From Amphibalanus amphitrite (Eukaryota; Arthropoda; Thecostraca; Balanomorpha; Balanidae), in contig NW_024881790.1 of the NCBI RefSeq assembly GCF_019059575.1, positions 248,001-312,000 of the forward strand: DNA of 64,000 bases. The letters are read 5' to 3'. Shown in pieces: positions 1 to 10,612 of this stretch (the first letter of the stretch is position 1; every line of letters starts with the position of its first letter). The position numbers and the translations under genes are program-made. Under the pieces are notes generated by a model. It was not told the DNA's origin and searched no databases. It saw nothing but the letters and a program-made list of their open reading frames with translations.

Positions 1-329
1 TCACGTTTCTATGTAACTGCCTTGTCAATGAAATGAAAACAGGGTTGCTAATTTTTCATGTTTATTAACACACCATAAAACAACAACTGACACCGTAAAA
101 CATGGATAAACATAAAACTCTTCATCAAACATCTAGTAGTACTACCTTCCTTAAAAATTAGGAGTTTGTTTCCATATAGACACACAAGTCAATAAATATG
201 TAAATGGGATTATGTAAATATCACAGGTCATGACGGGACGAGCCGTCGAGCTGAGGGACGTCACACAAAACATGGATATCGACCGCAACTTCAACAGCTT
301 CGGATATCGACCTATATGGACATATCTGT

Positions 330-690
330 CATACCAACAGTATTGGCCATGCCATACATATCTACCATACATCACAAACATTATCGACCGTACCATGGAC
401 ATGTCTACCATACCAACAGTATCGACCGTACCATGGACATATCTGCCTACCATACCAACAGTATCGACCGTACCATGGACATGTCTACCATACCAACAAT
501 ATCGACCGTACCATGGACATTCTGCCTACCATACCAACAATATCGACCGTACCATGGACATTCTGCCTACCATACCAACAATATCGACCGTACCATGGAC
601 ATTCTGCCTACCATACCAACAATATCGACCGTACAATAAACATATGTCATACCAACAGCTCCGGGCATCGAACGTACTATAAATATCTGT
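330..690. repeat. Minisatellite, 38-42 bp unit
   Basis: About eight imperfect units, each containing ATCGACCGTACCATGGAC and a CATACCAACA word. The first words of successive units lie 38, 42, 38, 41, 41 and 41 bp apart. Every unit carries a CCATGG palindrome. The open frames over it on both strands simply read the repeat, so I call no gene. The preceding 1-329 is AT-rich with nothing recognisable. Confidence 0.9.
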
Positions 691-1520
691 CATACTAACA
701 GCGCTGCCAGCAAAAAAAGAGCAAATGAGCACACTATAACATCTAAACAATATGTGCAATTGCAGTGCAGAGCGGCAGGGAGGAGGCGGAGCACCACAAT
801 GGAGCCGGCCGGAATCTGGGAGGCACCTGACGGGCCGTCCCGGGGCGCAGGGCTGGCTCTAACCGGGCAGCCACCTAGTGGACAGACCGAGGCACGCGGA
901 CACCACAGCCGCACAGCGCATCACCGGCACTGCCAGCCCCTGGCGCACGAGAACGACTAGGAAAACGGCATACAGATTACAGTGATAGATGGTGCCCGGC
1001 TGAGGAGCCGGCTGCGACCGGGACGGCCAGGCCCTGCAGGCGGCACGGTTTGAGCGACGAATGACCAAGCAGATACCTATGCCAATCGGATACAAACTTT
1101 TTTGCTATACTGATACCAACTTGATTTTTGATATTTCATTTTCAATCCTAGTCTTTTGGCATTTTGGTGGTATAAAACTTCTAATTTGTAAGACTTAAGT
1201 TAAACATTACACTCAAATTTTCAAGCTGGTTCTGTTTTGGGTGTTGTCATATGGTTTTTGGTGCTATTTAATTAGGTATTAGTGTCCCAATTATCTGTAA
1301 TTGCCACCACTGTGGCCGAAAACAGCAGCCGCTGCATTGGCACCGCGACTTTCAAGAGCAACCAGACCACACAGAGGTAGGTGAACGAGACAAGTGAATG
1401 TAGGATCGTGCAGTCGAATAGGTCATCTAAAGCTAAATGCGTCACAACACTTAGCTACAGAAAGCGGTATGCACCGACACGACGTGGCCAAACGATGGCA
1501 TCTGGTAGCCAGACTGTGAC
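691..1520. other. No gene recognised
   Basis: A GC-rich block (750-1060) is followed by an AT-rich block (1080-1280). Short open frames on both strands show no family motif. The stretch lies downstream of the minus-strand bHLH gene and could hold its 3' untranslated region. I see no clear AATAAA signal on the minus strand close to the stop. Confidence 0.4.
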
Positions 1521-1525
1521 GCTGC

Positions 1526-1632
1526 TGCCCGGTCTCAGCACAGTCGAGCCGGCTAGCTGCTGCCCGGTCTCAGCACAGTCGAGCCGGCTAGCTGTTCCCC
1601 GGTCTCAGCACAGCCGAGCCGGCTAGCTGTTC
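1526..1632. repeat. Three 35-bp repeats at the 3' end of the bHLH gene
   Basis: The word GGTCTCAGCACAG occurs at 1531, 1566 and 1601, exactly 35 bp apart. Each unit also contains GAGCCGGCTAGCTG. In the unit nearest the gene, the CTA of that word is the complement of the bHLH stop codon (1623-1625). The array therefore appears to have grown from the last codons and stop of the gene. Confidence 0.9.
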
Positions 1633-2174
1633 CTCCTGAGAAGCTCCTGCAGCGCCGAAATGTAGGTCTGCGCCATCTGGAGCGTCTCAAACTTGGAGAG
1701 CTTCTTGTCGCTGCCCAGACAGGGCACCACTTCCCTGAGGCGCTCGAAGGCGTCGTTGAGGCCGTTCATCCTGCGCCGCTCGCGGGCGTTGGCGGCCGTG
1801 CGCCGGCGCCGCACCACCTCCGTGCTGGGCGGCTGGTGGCTGCGCCGGCGGCCGGCCCGGCGCCGCTCGGGCGCCTCGGCACGTGCCGGCCCGCCGTACG
1901 CGCCGGCCGCCGTGTACTCGGAGTAGTAGCCCTCCTCGATGTAGCCTTCAGAGAAGCCGTCCGGGTACCCGTCAGCGAACCGCTCCGGAAGCCGATCCGC
2001 GCCGAAGAAGGAGCCCTCGGAGTCGGAGCCGGCCAGCAGAGGCGGCTTCTGGTTGGCCTGACCGGCAAACGGCGCCACCGGGGGGCCGCCGGCCGGCGCC
2101 GCCGGGTAACCGGTGAGCTGCAGAGGCGGGACGCACCCGAACGCCGCCGCCGGCGACAGCTCGTAGACGGACAT
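1623..2174 (-). CDS. Atonal-family bHLH transcription factor (ATOH/ato-like), single exon
   Basis: A 183-residue protein starting MSVYELSP at 2174. The open frame runs upstream to 2378 but begins there with GTG, so the first usable ATG is at 2174, with G at -3. Residues 122-177 form a bHLH: a basic region with ANARERRRM, helix 1 [11 protein letters not shown], a loop with a CLGSDKKLS word, and helix 2 [19 protein letters not shown]. These are the signature of the atonal/ATOH1/ATOH7 proneural group. Such proteins dimerise with E-proteins such as Daughterless, bind E-boxes in the nucleus and specify sensory neurons. As in fly atonal, the bHLH sits at the extreme C-terminus and the gene has no intron. 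The N-terminal part is Ala/Pro/Gly-rich with an acidic Tyr-rich stretch near residues 88-108. Codon use is very GC-rich compared with the surrounding repeats. Family assignment is firm; which orthologue (ato, cato, amos, ATOH7) is not resolved. Confidence 0.9.
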   Translation of the reverse strand: MSVYELSPAAAFGCVPPLQLTGYPAAPAGGPPVAPFAGQANQKPPLLAGSDSEGSFFGADRLPERFADGYPDGFSEGYIEEGYYSEYTAAGAYGGPARAEAPERRRAGRRRSHQPPSTEVVRRRRTAANARERRRMNGLNDAFERLREVVPCLGSDKKLSKFETLQMAQTYISALQELLRRNS

Positions 2175-2372
2175 GGCCGGGGCACTGGGAGCCGCACCCG
2201 CCCAGCGCTGCAGAGCCGGAGGGTGCGCCCGTGCCGGTGTTTCAGCTGGTGCTGCCGTCCGGCAGACGCTGCTGGCGAGCAACCCGCAGGTGCCTCCGTG
2301 CCTGGTCGGCCCGCTGGTAACACTGAGCGCCGGCCGCCTGCCAGCTGCCGGCCGCCGCCTCCTCAATGGCTC

Positions 2373-2408
2373 CGTCACGTGACCGTCGAGTCAGCCAATC
2401 CGATTGGC
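2373..2408 (-). promoter_or_regulatory. Probable upstream region of the bHLH gene: CACGTG E-box and paired CCAAT boxes
   Basis: About 200-235 bp upstream of the ATG lie a CACGTG palindrome (2376-2381) and two oppositely oriented CCAAT boxes (2395-2399 and, inverted, 2403-2407). This suits a GC-rich TATA-less promoter. CAGCTG E-boxes occur nearby at about 2342 and 2450 and could allow bHLH autoregulation. Function is inferred from motifs only. Confidence 0.4.
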
Positions 2409-2570
2409 CGGTGGGCGCCTGCGGGCCTGTCAGAAGCTGCCACTGCTGTATCAGCTGCTGGCTGGGACCGGACCGCCGACGGTCCACCAACACACACCGC
2501 TGCAATTATTCGCTGGAAGTCCTAGTTCCGACTCTTGAAACCTGTTCTTTTTGTTATCTTTCTACACCTT

Positions 2571-2735
2571 TTTAGGCGCAAATTAATCTAACTGAAGACC
2601 AAATTAAAACAAGTGAAATCCAATTTAAGACAAGTGAAGCCCATATTAAAACAGTTGAGATCCAAATTAATCTTTGTGAAATGCATTTTAAAACAATTGA
2701 AATGCAGTTTAAAACGCTTGAAAGACCGCAGAATA
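2571..2735. mobile_element. Solo left end of a CACC-TIR transposon
   Basis: After a TA, the sequence begins CACCTTTTTAGGCGCAA, identical to the terminal repeats of the complete element at 6659-7790. It continues with about 22-bp subterminal repeats of AATTAAAACAAGTGAA type. I found no matching right end before 5260, so this copy is truncated or its partner has been lost. Confidence 0.75.
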
Positions 2736-3627
2736 TACGAACTGCAGAAAGCTATTAGTGTCGCAAATGATTGATTGCCAATGAGTGATCAATTTGCTTA
2801 TGATTTCAAGAAGAAAATGTAAAATCAAATACCAAATGACATCGTCTTTATTTGTATTCTTTCCAGGACGAAGACAAAAACCCTGACCGGGCAGGAGGTA
2901 ATATCGCTGTGGGAAACCAGTGCCATCGTATATTGGTACGGTACAAACATCACTGATCATGCTCAATACCAATAAATGTCGGTGTAATTCATTGACAAGT
3001 GCGCTGTTTACATTCTTACGGTAATTCATGGGCGATGCTGGCCCCCGGTGCGGCACATTGGAGCGGCCGCGGAAAACCTGGCACCGTGACCGCCTCCCCC
3101 GGCCGCACCCGGTAGTTCTCGTTCCATGCAATCCGATAATCATTGCACTACGAGTGTAGCGCTCACACGCCCATCGCCAAGTCCATGAGTGCCAGACACC
3201 CAGCGAAGTGCCTTTGGACGTGATTGCAAGCGTGCATGCACATGATGGGTGTGATGCGAGGCATGGCGGCATCAATGTTGCGCTCGAGATATCGAAGCCG
3301 GTGCTCGGTCTGTGAGATCCCCGTCTCTGGCGTCATCATCTCCTGAAAGCTGGCTGTCATGCTGTTCTTCATCGCCGCCTTCATCGCCGACCAGCACTCC
3401 TCAATGGGGTTAAGGGGTGCGCTGTAGGGAGCGGTGCGGAGGACTTGGACGCCCTCAAACTCTGGCTCCGCTTGGATGGCCTCCAGGTCGGTGTGGGCTG
3501 GCGCGTTGTCGCACACCACCACGACATTCTCCATCGGCTCTGGACAGTGTCGAAGAGCTCGCAGGAGCCATTCGCAGCCGGCCCCCGCCAAAGTTAGTTG
3601 GTAGCACTGCTGCTCCACGGCGTACAT

Positions 3628-4207
3628 TTCCTACCAGCCCATAGGGTTTACATGTTAAATGGCCTGTTTTCGGCGAGCGATATCTCGGTCAACCTTTGAA
3701 GGAATCAATGGTTCTTCGCCTCAAATGATAGATCGATGAATTTTCTTTCGACAATTCCTCTAGCATTTTTCACGAAACCCAGCCGATCTTCTACGGCGTA
3801 CAGGGTAAAGATTTCTCTGCACGCCAGCACCCGCGATCCGCCTCTCCGAGCGACGGCGCGCGGTCCGCGGTAGCGCAGTCGGTAGCGTATCGGGCTACGG
3901 ATCCGAGGGTCGTGAGTTCGAATCCTGGGAGCGCCGCGTGATTTTGGCTAGAATTAAATGATGTAGATTCTTGAATGTTTGCATAATCAATTATTAATAG
4001 CTAATTGAATGTATCTGCCCACTAATCGGCCCCTTAAACCTTTTATTTAAGGAATTTAAGAAATGAATGTCACGTGCGCGTCACGACTGCCAACCATAAG
4101 CGCTACCATATGCTAGTTTGAACTAACTTTTTGCTAGTCCCGACCACATATAGTAGGTTTTCTAGTAGGTATACTAGAAATTCCTACCAAAGTTCGTCCT
4201 ACCCTTC
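3628..4207 (+). mobile_element. SINE-bearing insert in the mariner transposase
   Basis: This 580-bp non-coding block interrupts the transposase frame. The same block, with 45 bp of adjoining transposase sequence, recurs at 9060-9702 with a few percent difference. It contains a tRNA-Arg(ACG)-like part and an 8-bp-arm inverted repeat, TTCTAGTA...TACTAGAA, near 4155. On the transposase strand it is bounded by possible GT and AG splice signals, so it might behave as an intron. Confidence 0.65.
3863..3937 (+). repeat. tRNA-Arg(ACG)-derived SINE head
   Basis: An A box (TAGCGCAGTCGGTAGCG) and a B box (GAGTTCGAATCC) flank an anticodon arm with a TCGGG/TCCGA stem and loop CTACGGA, giving anticodon ACG. 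The D-arm pairs well. The T-stem (GTGAG against CCTGG) and the acceptor stem pair badly, so this is a tRNA-derived pol III promoter in a repeat and not a working tRNA gene. Confidence 0.65.
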
Positions 4208-5821
4208 ACTCAATATACCCTGATTCGCAGCAGTCCTCCTTGCGGAACGATCCGCGCCGCCGCTCCCAGTACACCATGCCCGTTTGGCTTATGGCACCGA
4301 TGACATGGATGTTGTCGCCCTTACCTGTGGCGACCTTCACGCAGCACCGTTGGCCGCGGCGGGACCGTCCCTCTGAACGTCGGAGAAACAAATTTACATT
4401 TGTTTCGTCCATGTACAGGATCGTCTTGCCAGCACCAGTGGCGTCCATTACCTTTCGCACAAAGGTTTAGGTGGCTCTTCTGTCTTTATTTGTCGCACTG
4501 TTCATTGTTACCGGCTCGGGCAAGACCTTCTTAACCGTGTACATGCGACCACTCAGGTGCTTGTGAACAGTGTTAGTGGACAGCTGCACACCAGTCTCCT
4601 CGCGCAGTTTGTTCGCGATCTCCTTCAGAGTGAGCTGAGGGCTAGCTTCCACATAGCCCACTAAAGTGTCAATCATTGCCGCGTCCACCTTGCAGACCGT
4701 TGCGCCACCTCGCTTCCTTGGTGGCCCGTCACCGTCACCCTCGCCTCGCCGAATGTAGCCGTAAGCAGTCTTCACGGCAACTCCATTGGCAGTGGCGGCC
4801 TGCTTCCAGTCGCCGCCAGCTTTGAAGCAGTCTATAATCCGCTTCCGAGCATCACGTGGGACTCGGACGTAGTGCCCACGCCGGGTTCCTGGTTTGACTC
4901 CACGTCGATTCGGCGTGTTTGCCGGCGCTGGTTGGTCAACTTCCTGATCCGTGTCTTCTAAGACCTGAAAGTCACCCTCCATGATGCAATGCAATTGCAT
5001 GGTACAGAAGTTATTGGCATTTACAGAAGAAATAAATATTACATAGACTATAAAGCCAACTTTTCACACCAATCTACATCAAGTGAGTGAAATAAGCAGG
5101 ACTCAAAGGAGCCGTCGTCTTCAGCTCATAAAAAATGTCAGTAAAATTAGTTTTTTTTTCACGTGCAATTTAACTGTGCAAAAACATGCACCTTGTTTTA
5201 GTAAACCTCCGTTAGGCACATCAGTGCACCCACCTGTATAGGCATAGGTTAATTAAATATCTACTATTATAAATCTTAAAAAGTTCCACGCCGCCCACGT
5301 CGGGGTTACTCCCTAAAAGGCTTATTACGGCGCCGTCGATTGACGCAGGAAGGTGAAATTTTCACGACTCGTGGGTCACGTCATTCAACAGGTCGTATTA
5401 AATTTTGGGCACGATGCGGCCGGGGGTGCGCCCGTGGCACGTGCTCATGTGCGCCATAGGGTTAGCATTAGAATCGGCATAAACACTTATTAAACAGGCT
5501 ATTGCTCGGAAACGGTGAGGGCTACGGGGGTGAAATTTTCATGCCAAGTCGAGCGCGTGCACTCATTTGTCGTATTAAATTTTCGACGGTGTGGGTTCAG
5601 CGGTGTGCACGTGGTGGGGCCGCGACCGGTGCCGAGCAGAAGGCACGTGCTTTAGGCTCAGTTGTTCGCTTAGAAAACTGAGTGAAAAGCATCAGAGCCA
5701 ACGAAGGCCGACACAAGGCACCGCTCGCCAAGGGGATTCGCCAGTAAAAACAATTAATTTGTTTTTGCAATATCTCAGCCGTTTCTGGGCCGATTTAGCT
5801 GAAACTTGGACTGTCGGTGGT

Positions 5822-6458
5822 AGTGTAGTGTAGGGTAGGGTAGGGGATTGTAGGGTAGGGTTGGGTAGGGGATTGTAGGGTAGGGTAGGGCAAAGGGTAG
5901 GGTAGGGTAGGGGATTGTAGGGTAGGGTAGGGTAGGGTAGGGTAGAGTTAGGTAGGGTAGGGTAGGGTAGGGTAGGGTAGGGTAGGGTAGTGTAAGGGTA
6001 GGGTAGGGTAGGGTAGGGTAGGGTAGGGTAGGGTAGGATAGGGTAGGGTAGTGTAAGGGTAGGGTAGGGTAGGGTAGGGTGGGTTAGTGTAGGAGTAGGG
6101 TAGGGTAGGAGTAGGGTAGGAGTAGGGTAGGGTAGGGTAGGGAATGGTAGGGTAGGGTAGTGTAAGGGTAGGGTAGGGTAGGGTATGGTAGTGTAAAGGT
6201 AGGGTAGGGTATGGTAGGGTAGGGTAGGGTAGGGTAGGGTAGGAGTAGGGTAGGGTAGGGTAAGGTAGGGTGGGGTAGGGTAGGAGTAGGGTAGGGTAGG
6301 TAGGGTAGGGTAGGGTAGGTAGGGTAGGGTAGGGTAGTGGTAAGGTAGGGTAGGGTAGTGTAGTGTAGGGGTATGGTAGGGTAGGGTATGGTAGGGTAGG
6401 GTATGGTAGGGTAGGGTAGGGTAGGGTAGGGGTAGGGTAGGGTAGGGTAGGGTAGGGT
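5822..6458 (+). repeat. (TAGGG)n pentamer array in Helitron H1
   Basis: Over 600 bp of slightly degenerate TAGGG/TAGTG pentamers. The long complementary open frame reading LPYPT is a by-product of the pentamer. The same array occupies the same place in every Helitron copy here. Confidence 0.95.
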
Positions 6459-6658
6459 TGCGTTCAGTAACATCTTAACTTACAAAGGGCTCGAAGAACT
6501 CGCATGCATCACCATCATACTTTACAGTTCAATTAAAAGCAGTTACCCACTTCTACAAAAATCATACCAATAAAAATGCAAGTTTCTACACCCAAACTAA
6601 TGCATCCGTTAATCATACATATCAAAACATACAGTTATCGCGTAAACCTGTACCTCTA

Positions 6659-7790
6659 CACCTTTTTAGGCGCAATTTCAAAAAGTTGAAGGTCAAATTC
6701 AAAAAGTTGAAGTTCAATTTCAAAAAGCCAAACACCAATTTCAAAAACCTTAAGTCCAATTTCAAATAAGTTAAGTCCATTTTCAAAAAAAATTAAGTCC
6801 AATTTCAAAAAGATAAAACACTATTTCAAATGATATGCTATGAACTATTACATTTAGTAACATTTAGTTTTTAGACCGTCATTTCCATGTAAACGATGGA
6901 AATGCAGCTTGCAAGTGAACATTTTAAATGACTCACAATAGCCAGGAGTATGTTGAGATAAACGGCTTCATACAAAAGAACGTGCAATATTAGAACGAAT
7001 GCTATTGTTGATCGTAGTTTTACTCGTTTTTACTCTGGTTGCCTCAAATGTTCAAATGGTTGCTAACTTCGAATTCAGCTAAAAAAAAAACTAGCCTAGA
7101 AGCATGTAAAACCCAAAAAAGTGAACCGGGGTCACCAAAGGTAATGACCTGGCCTGACCTTCAAGTGACCTTGACATCTACCCTAATGCTTGGGAGCAGC
7201 ATCAAATCACATGTTTGAACGTTTGAAACCACGGAAAGCTTGCAAACGCGCGGCTAATGCGAGCCGACATACGCCGAATAGCGATTCCGGCCAAACATGG
7301 TCTCGGAAAGTAGGTCACAGGTCAAAGGTCATTTGGGTCAGAGTCATTGAAATTTACAGGGTAGGTGTAAAATTGATCAATGCGAGGGTACTGAAAGTTT
7401 CGTCGCAATCGGCCGCTTTCCACGTGAGTTATTCGCGAAAAACCTTAGAGGGGTGCATCAACCTCCCCCCCCCCCCCCTGTGCCGACCGGGTTAAAGACA
7501 AAATAATTATGATACCAATCGTTACCCTACATCTTTCATCGAGTGAATCTAACATCTCATCATGTTTGCTATGGCATAAAAAGGTTATATTATCTCTTAT
7601 TGCATCACTCAACAACTCGTTTGAAATTGTATTTTATCTTTTTGAAATTGGACTTCACTTATTTGAAAATGGATTTAAGTTTTTTGAAATTGGACTTAAG
7701 CTCTTTGAAATTGGTGCTAAGCTTTTTGAAATCGAACTTCAACTTTTTGAATATGGTCTTTCACTTTTTGAAATTGCGCCTAAAAAGGTG
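6659..7790. mobile_element. CACC-TIR transposon with TA target duplication
   Basis: Inverted ends CACCTTTTTAGGCGCAA...TTGCGCCTAAAAAGGTG are flanked by TA (6657-6658 and 7791-7792) and split the CTAG end of Helitron H1. Behind each end lie mirrored subterminal repeats of about 22 bp built from AATTTCAAAAAG. The interior includes a relic of a piggyBac-like family-B MITE with AGGTCA words, ending GGG-TTAA near 7493. There is no transposase. TA duplication suggests the Tc1/mariner superfamily. Confidence 0.85.
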
Positions 7791-8192
7791 TAGTCTAGTA
7801 TTATAAATCTTAAAAAGTTCGCCGCCGCCGTCGGGGTTACTCCCTAAAAGGCTTATTACGGCGCCGTCGATTGACGCAGGAGGGTGAAATTTTCACGACT
7901 CGTGGATCACGTCATTCAACAGGTCGTATTAAATTTTGGGCACGATTTGGCCGGGGGTGCGCCCGTGGCGCGCGCTCATGTGCGCCATAGGGTTAGCATT
8001 AGAATCGGCAAAAACAGCCTATTGCTCGGGAACGGTAAGGGCTACAGGGGTGAAATTTTCACACCAAGTCGAGCGCGTGCACTCATTTGTCGTAGTAAAT
8101 TTTCGAGGGGGTGGGTTCAGCGGTGTGCACGTGGTGGGGGCGCGACCGGTGCCGAGCAGAAGGCACGTGCTTTAGGTTCAGTTGTTCGCTTA

Positions 8193-8612
8193 TAGTTCGT
8201 TTTTCTTAAGTTTGCCCCTCACTGTAAACATCTTTTTGAACATAGCACGAGAATTGCTAGCTGAATTACTGAGAAAACTGGTTCGCGCACATTGTATTGG
8301 AGATTTGAATAATATTTTCAAAATAAGTTTTGAACACCGACGATGTAACGATAATGTTAAACGCCGTGCAATTTATAAATTAGTTCAGACATAATTCCTG
8401 AGAAGTCGTCTATCACTGTGGAGCTGTAGGTATGGGCAAATACGAGCAATGAGTCTGTGAAATAGTAAACAAATTTGATGAAATTGATCGTCTGTGAAAT
8501 CTGGTGGAATCAATGTGCGCCAACCAGTTTTCTCAGTAATTCAGCTAGCAATTCTCGTGCAATGTTCAAAAAGACGTTTACAGTGAGGGGCAAACTTAAG
8601 AAAAACGAACTA
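8193..8612. mobile_element. Foldback MITE, TA target duplication (TAGTTCG family)
   Basis: Roughly 110-bp inverted arms start TAGTTCGTTTTTCTTAAG and enclose about 200 bp of non-coding DNA. It is flanked by TA (8191-8192 and 8613-8614). The empty site is visible in H1, where GCTTAGAAAACTG is uninterrupted at about 5670. A second copy is at 28353-29993. Confidence 0.92.
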
Positions 8613-8762
8613 TAGAAAACTGAGTGAAAAGCATCAGAGCCAACGAAGGCCGACACAAGGCACCGCTCGCCAAGGGGATTCGCCAGTAAATACAACTAAT
8701 TTGTTTTTGCAATATCTCAGCCGTTTCTGGGCCGATTTAGCTGAAACTTGGACTGTCGGTGG

Positions 8763-9059
8763 CAGTGTAGGGTAGGGTAGGGTAGGGGTAGGGTAGGGTA
8801 GGGTAGGGTAGGGTAGGGGTAGGGTAGTGTAGTGTAGTGTAGTGTAGGGTAGGGTAGGGTAGGGTAGGGTAGGGTAGGGTAGGGTAGGGTAGGGTAGGGG
8901 TAGGGTAGGGTAGGGTAGGATAGGGTAGGGTAAGGTTAGGGTAGGGTAGGGTAGGGTAGTGTAAGGGTAGGGTAGGGTAGGGTAGGGTGGGGTAGTGTAG
9001 GGGTACGGTAGGGTAGGGTAGGGTAGGGTAGGGTAGGGTAGTGTAAGGGTAGGGTAGGG
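8763..9059 (+). repeat. (TAGGG)n array in H2, left part
   Basis: Pentamer array as in H1, cut at 9060 by a segment matching the mariner/SINE locus. Confidence 0.95.
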
Positions 9060-9702
9060 TCGGCCCCCGCCGAAGTTAGTTGGTAGCACCGCTGCTCCAC
9101 GGCGTACATTTCCTACCAGCCCATAGGGTTTACATGTTAAATGGCCTGTTTTCGGCGAGCGATATCTCGGTCAACCTTTGAAGGAATCAATAGTTCTTGG
9201 TCTCAAATAATAAATCGATGAATTTTCTTTCGACAATTCCTCTACCATTTTTCACGAAACCCAGCCGATCTTCTACGGCGTACAGGGTAAAGATTTCTCT
9301 GCACGCCAGCACCCGCGATCCGCCTCTCCGAGCGTCGGTTCGCGGTCCTCGGTAGCGCAGTCGGTAGCGTATCGGGCTACAGATCCGAGGGTCGTGAGTT
9401 CGAATCCTGGGAGCGCCGCGTGATTTTGGCTAGAATTAAATGATGTAGATTCTTAAATGTTTGCATAATCAATTATTAATAGCTAATTGAATGTATCGGC
9501 CCACTAATCGGCCCTTAAAACCTGTTATTTAAGAAATTTAAGAAATGATTGTCACGTGCGCGTCACGACTGCCAACCATAAGCGCTACCATATTCTAGAT
9601 TGAACTAACTTTTTGCTAGTCCCGACCATATATAGTTGGTTTTCTAGTAGTTATACTAGAAATTCCTACCAAAGTTCGTCCTACCCTTCACTCAATATAC
9701 CC
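9060..9702 (+). mobile_element. Copied mariner/SINE segment inside the Helitron pentamer array
   Basis: It matches 3578-4216 nearly base for base: 45 bp of transposase coding sequence plus the whole insert with the tRNA-like head. TAGGG pentamers abut it on both sides. This suits capture by the Helitron or another copy event after the SINE-bearing insert had entered the transposase. Confidence 0.85.
9342..9417 (+). repeat. tRNA-derived SINE head, second copy
   Basis: Same A and B boxes as at 3863-3937, with the anticodon loop changed to CTACAGA. The T and acceptor stems pair poorly, so it is not a functional tRNA gene. Confidence 0.6.
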
Positions 9703-10008
9703 TGGGGTAGGGTAGGGTAGGGTAGTGTAGGGGTAGGATAGGGTAGGGTAGGGTAGGGTAGGGTAGGGTAGGGTAGGGTAGTGTAGGGGTAGGGTAGGGT
9801 AGGGTAGGGTAGTGTAGGGGTAGGGTAGGGTAGGGTAGGGTAGAGTTAGGTAGGGTAGTAAGGTAGGTTAGGGTAGTAGGGTAGGTTAGGATAGTAGGGT
9901 AGCGTAGGGTAGTAGGGTAGGGTAGGGTAGTAGGGTAGGGTAGGGTAGGGTAGTAGGGTAGGGTAGGGTAGGATAGGGTAGGGGTAGGGTAGGGTAGGGG
10001 TAGGGTTG
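9703..10008 (+). repeat. (TAGGG)n array in H2, right part
   Basis: The pentamer array resumes after the captured segment. Several TAGGGTAG hybrid units are present. Confidence 0.95.
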
Positions 10009-10612
10009 AGTTCAAAAGGGCCCAACATACAAAACACTTGAACACCCCGCAACTATCACCATCCCTTACAGTTCAATTAAAAACAGCTACCCAAATCTAC
10101 CCAAATAATACACCTAAAAATACAAGTCAATCACCCAAACTAATGCACCCGTAGCATAACATAAATCAAAACATACAGTTATCGCGTAAACCTGTACCTC
10201 TAGTCTACTATTATAAATCTTAAAGTCCGCCGCCGTCGGGGTTACGCCGGCGGCGTGACGCCCAAAAACGGCTATTTCGGCGCCGTCGATTGACGCAGGA
10301 CGGTGAAATTTCGACGACTCGTGGGTCACGTAAATGAACAGGTCGTATTAAATTTTGGGCACGATGCGGCCGGGGGTGCGCCCGTGGTGCGTGCTCATGT
10401 GCGCCATAGGGTTAGCATTAGAATCGGCAAAAACAGGCTATTGCTCGGAAACGGTAAGGGCTACGGGGGTGAAATTTTCGCTGTAAGTCGGACGCGTGCA
10501 CTCATTTGCCGTATTAAATTTTCGAGGGTGTGGGTTCAGCGGTGTGCACGTGGTGGGGCCGCGACCGGTGCCGAGCAGAAGGCACGTGCTTTAGGCTCAG
10601 TTGTTCGCTTAA

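Larger units (their letters stand above)
3163..5000 (-). pseudogene. Tc1/mariner (IS630-like) transposase, broken
   Basis: Three minus-strand pieces read in order as one transposase. 5000-4467 is an N-terminal helix-turn-helix part with VRVPRDARKRIIDCFKAGGD and a second HTH (LKEIANKLREE). 4460-4206 is in the same frame after one in-frame TAA and holds the first catalytic Asp in YMDETNVNLFLRRS. 3627-3163 holds CDNAPAHTD and APYSAPLNPIEECW, the second Asp and the Glu with about 35 residues between them (DD35E-like). The last two pieces are separated by a 580-bp insert carrying a tRNA-like sequence. The enzyme would cut and paste DNA at TA sites, but the stop and the insert make this copy dead unless the insert is spliced out. 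Terminal repeats were not identified with certainty. Confidence 0.85.
5260..7793 (+). mobile_element. Helitron copy H1 (first of a four-element tandem array)
   Basis: It begins TCTACTATTATAAATC directly after an A at 5259. It ends with the family terminus ATCGCGTAAACCTGTACCTCTAG, here split by the CACC-TIR element 6659-7790 inserted at the TA of CTAG, so the last G is at 7793. A short stem (ACAG...CTGT) precedes the CTAG as in Helitron ends. The interior has a 5' non-coding module, a (TAGGG)n array and a 3' module. No Rep/helicase frame is present, so it is non-autonomous. Confidence 0.8.
7794..10203 (+). mobile_element. Helitron copy H2
   Basis: It starts TCTAGTATTATAAATC immediately after the end of H1 and ends CTAG at 10200-10203, directly followed by the start of H3. 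It carries a TA-MITE (8193-8612) and (TAGGG)n arrays on both sides of a copied mariner/SINE segment (9060-9702). The 5' module at 7884-8195 contains an open frame whose relatives occur in H3 and H4. Confidence 0.85.

Noticed and set aside
330-690. CRISPR-like array
   Set aside because: Eukaryotic context, degenerate units with no unique spacers; an ordinary minisatellite.
2175-2378. N-terminal extension of the bHLH protein to 251 residues
   Set aside because: The upstream start is GTG in a eukaryotic gene; the first ATG is at 2174.
3863-3937. Functional tRNA-Arg gene (also at 9342-9417)
   Set aside because: T-stem and acceptor stem do not pair, and both copies lie within one repeated block.
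6084-6473. Long open frames reading LPYPTLPYPT (here and at 8634-9089, 9692-10045, 13379-13998, 15043-15387, 34562-35062)
   Set aside because: Pure translation of the CCCTA pentamer; stop-free only because of the repeat.
7190-7495. 101-codon frame
   Set aside because: Lies in a family-B MITE relic whose other copies are not open in this frame.
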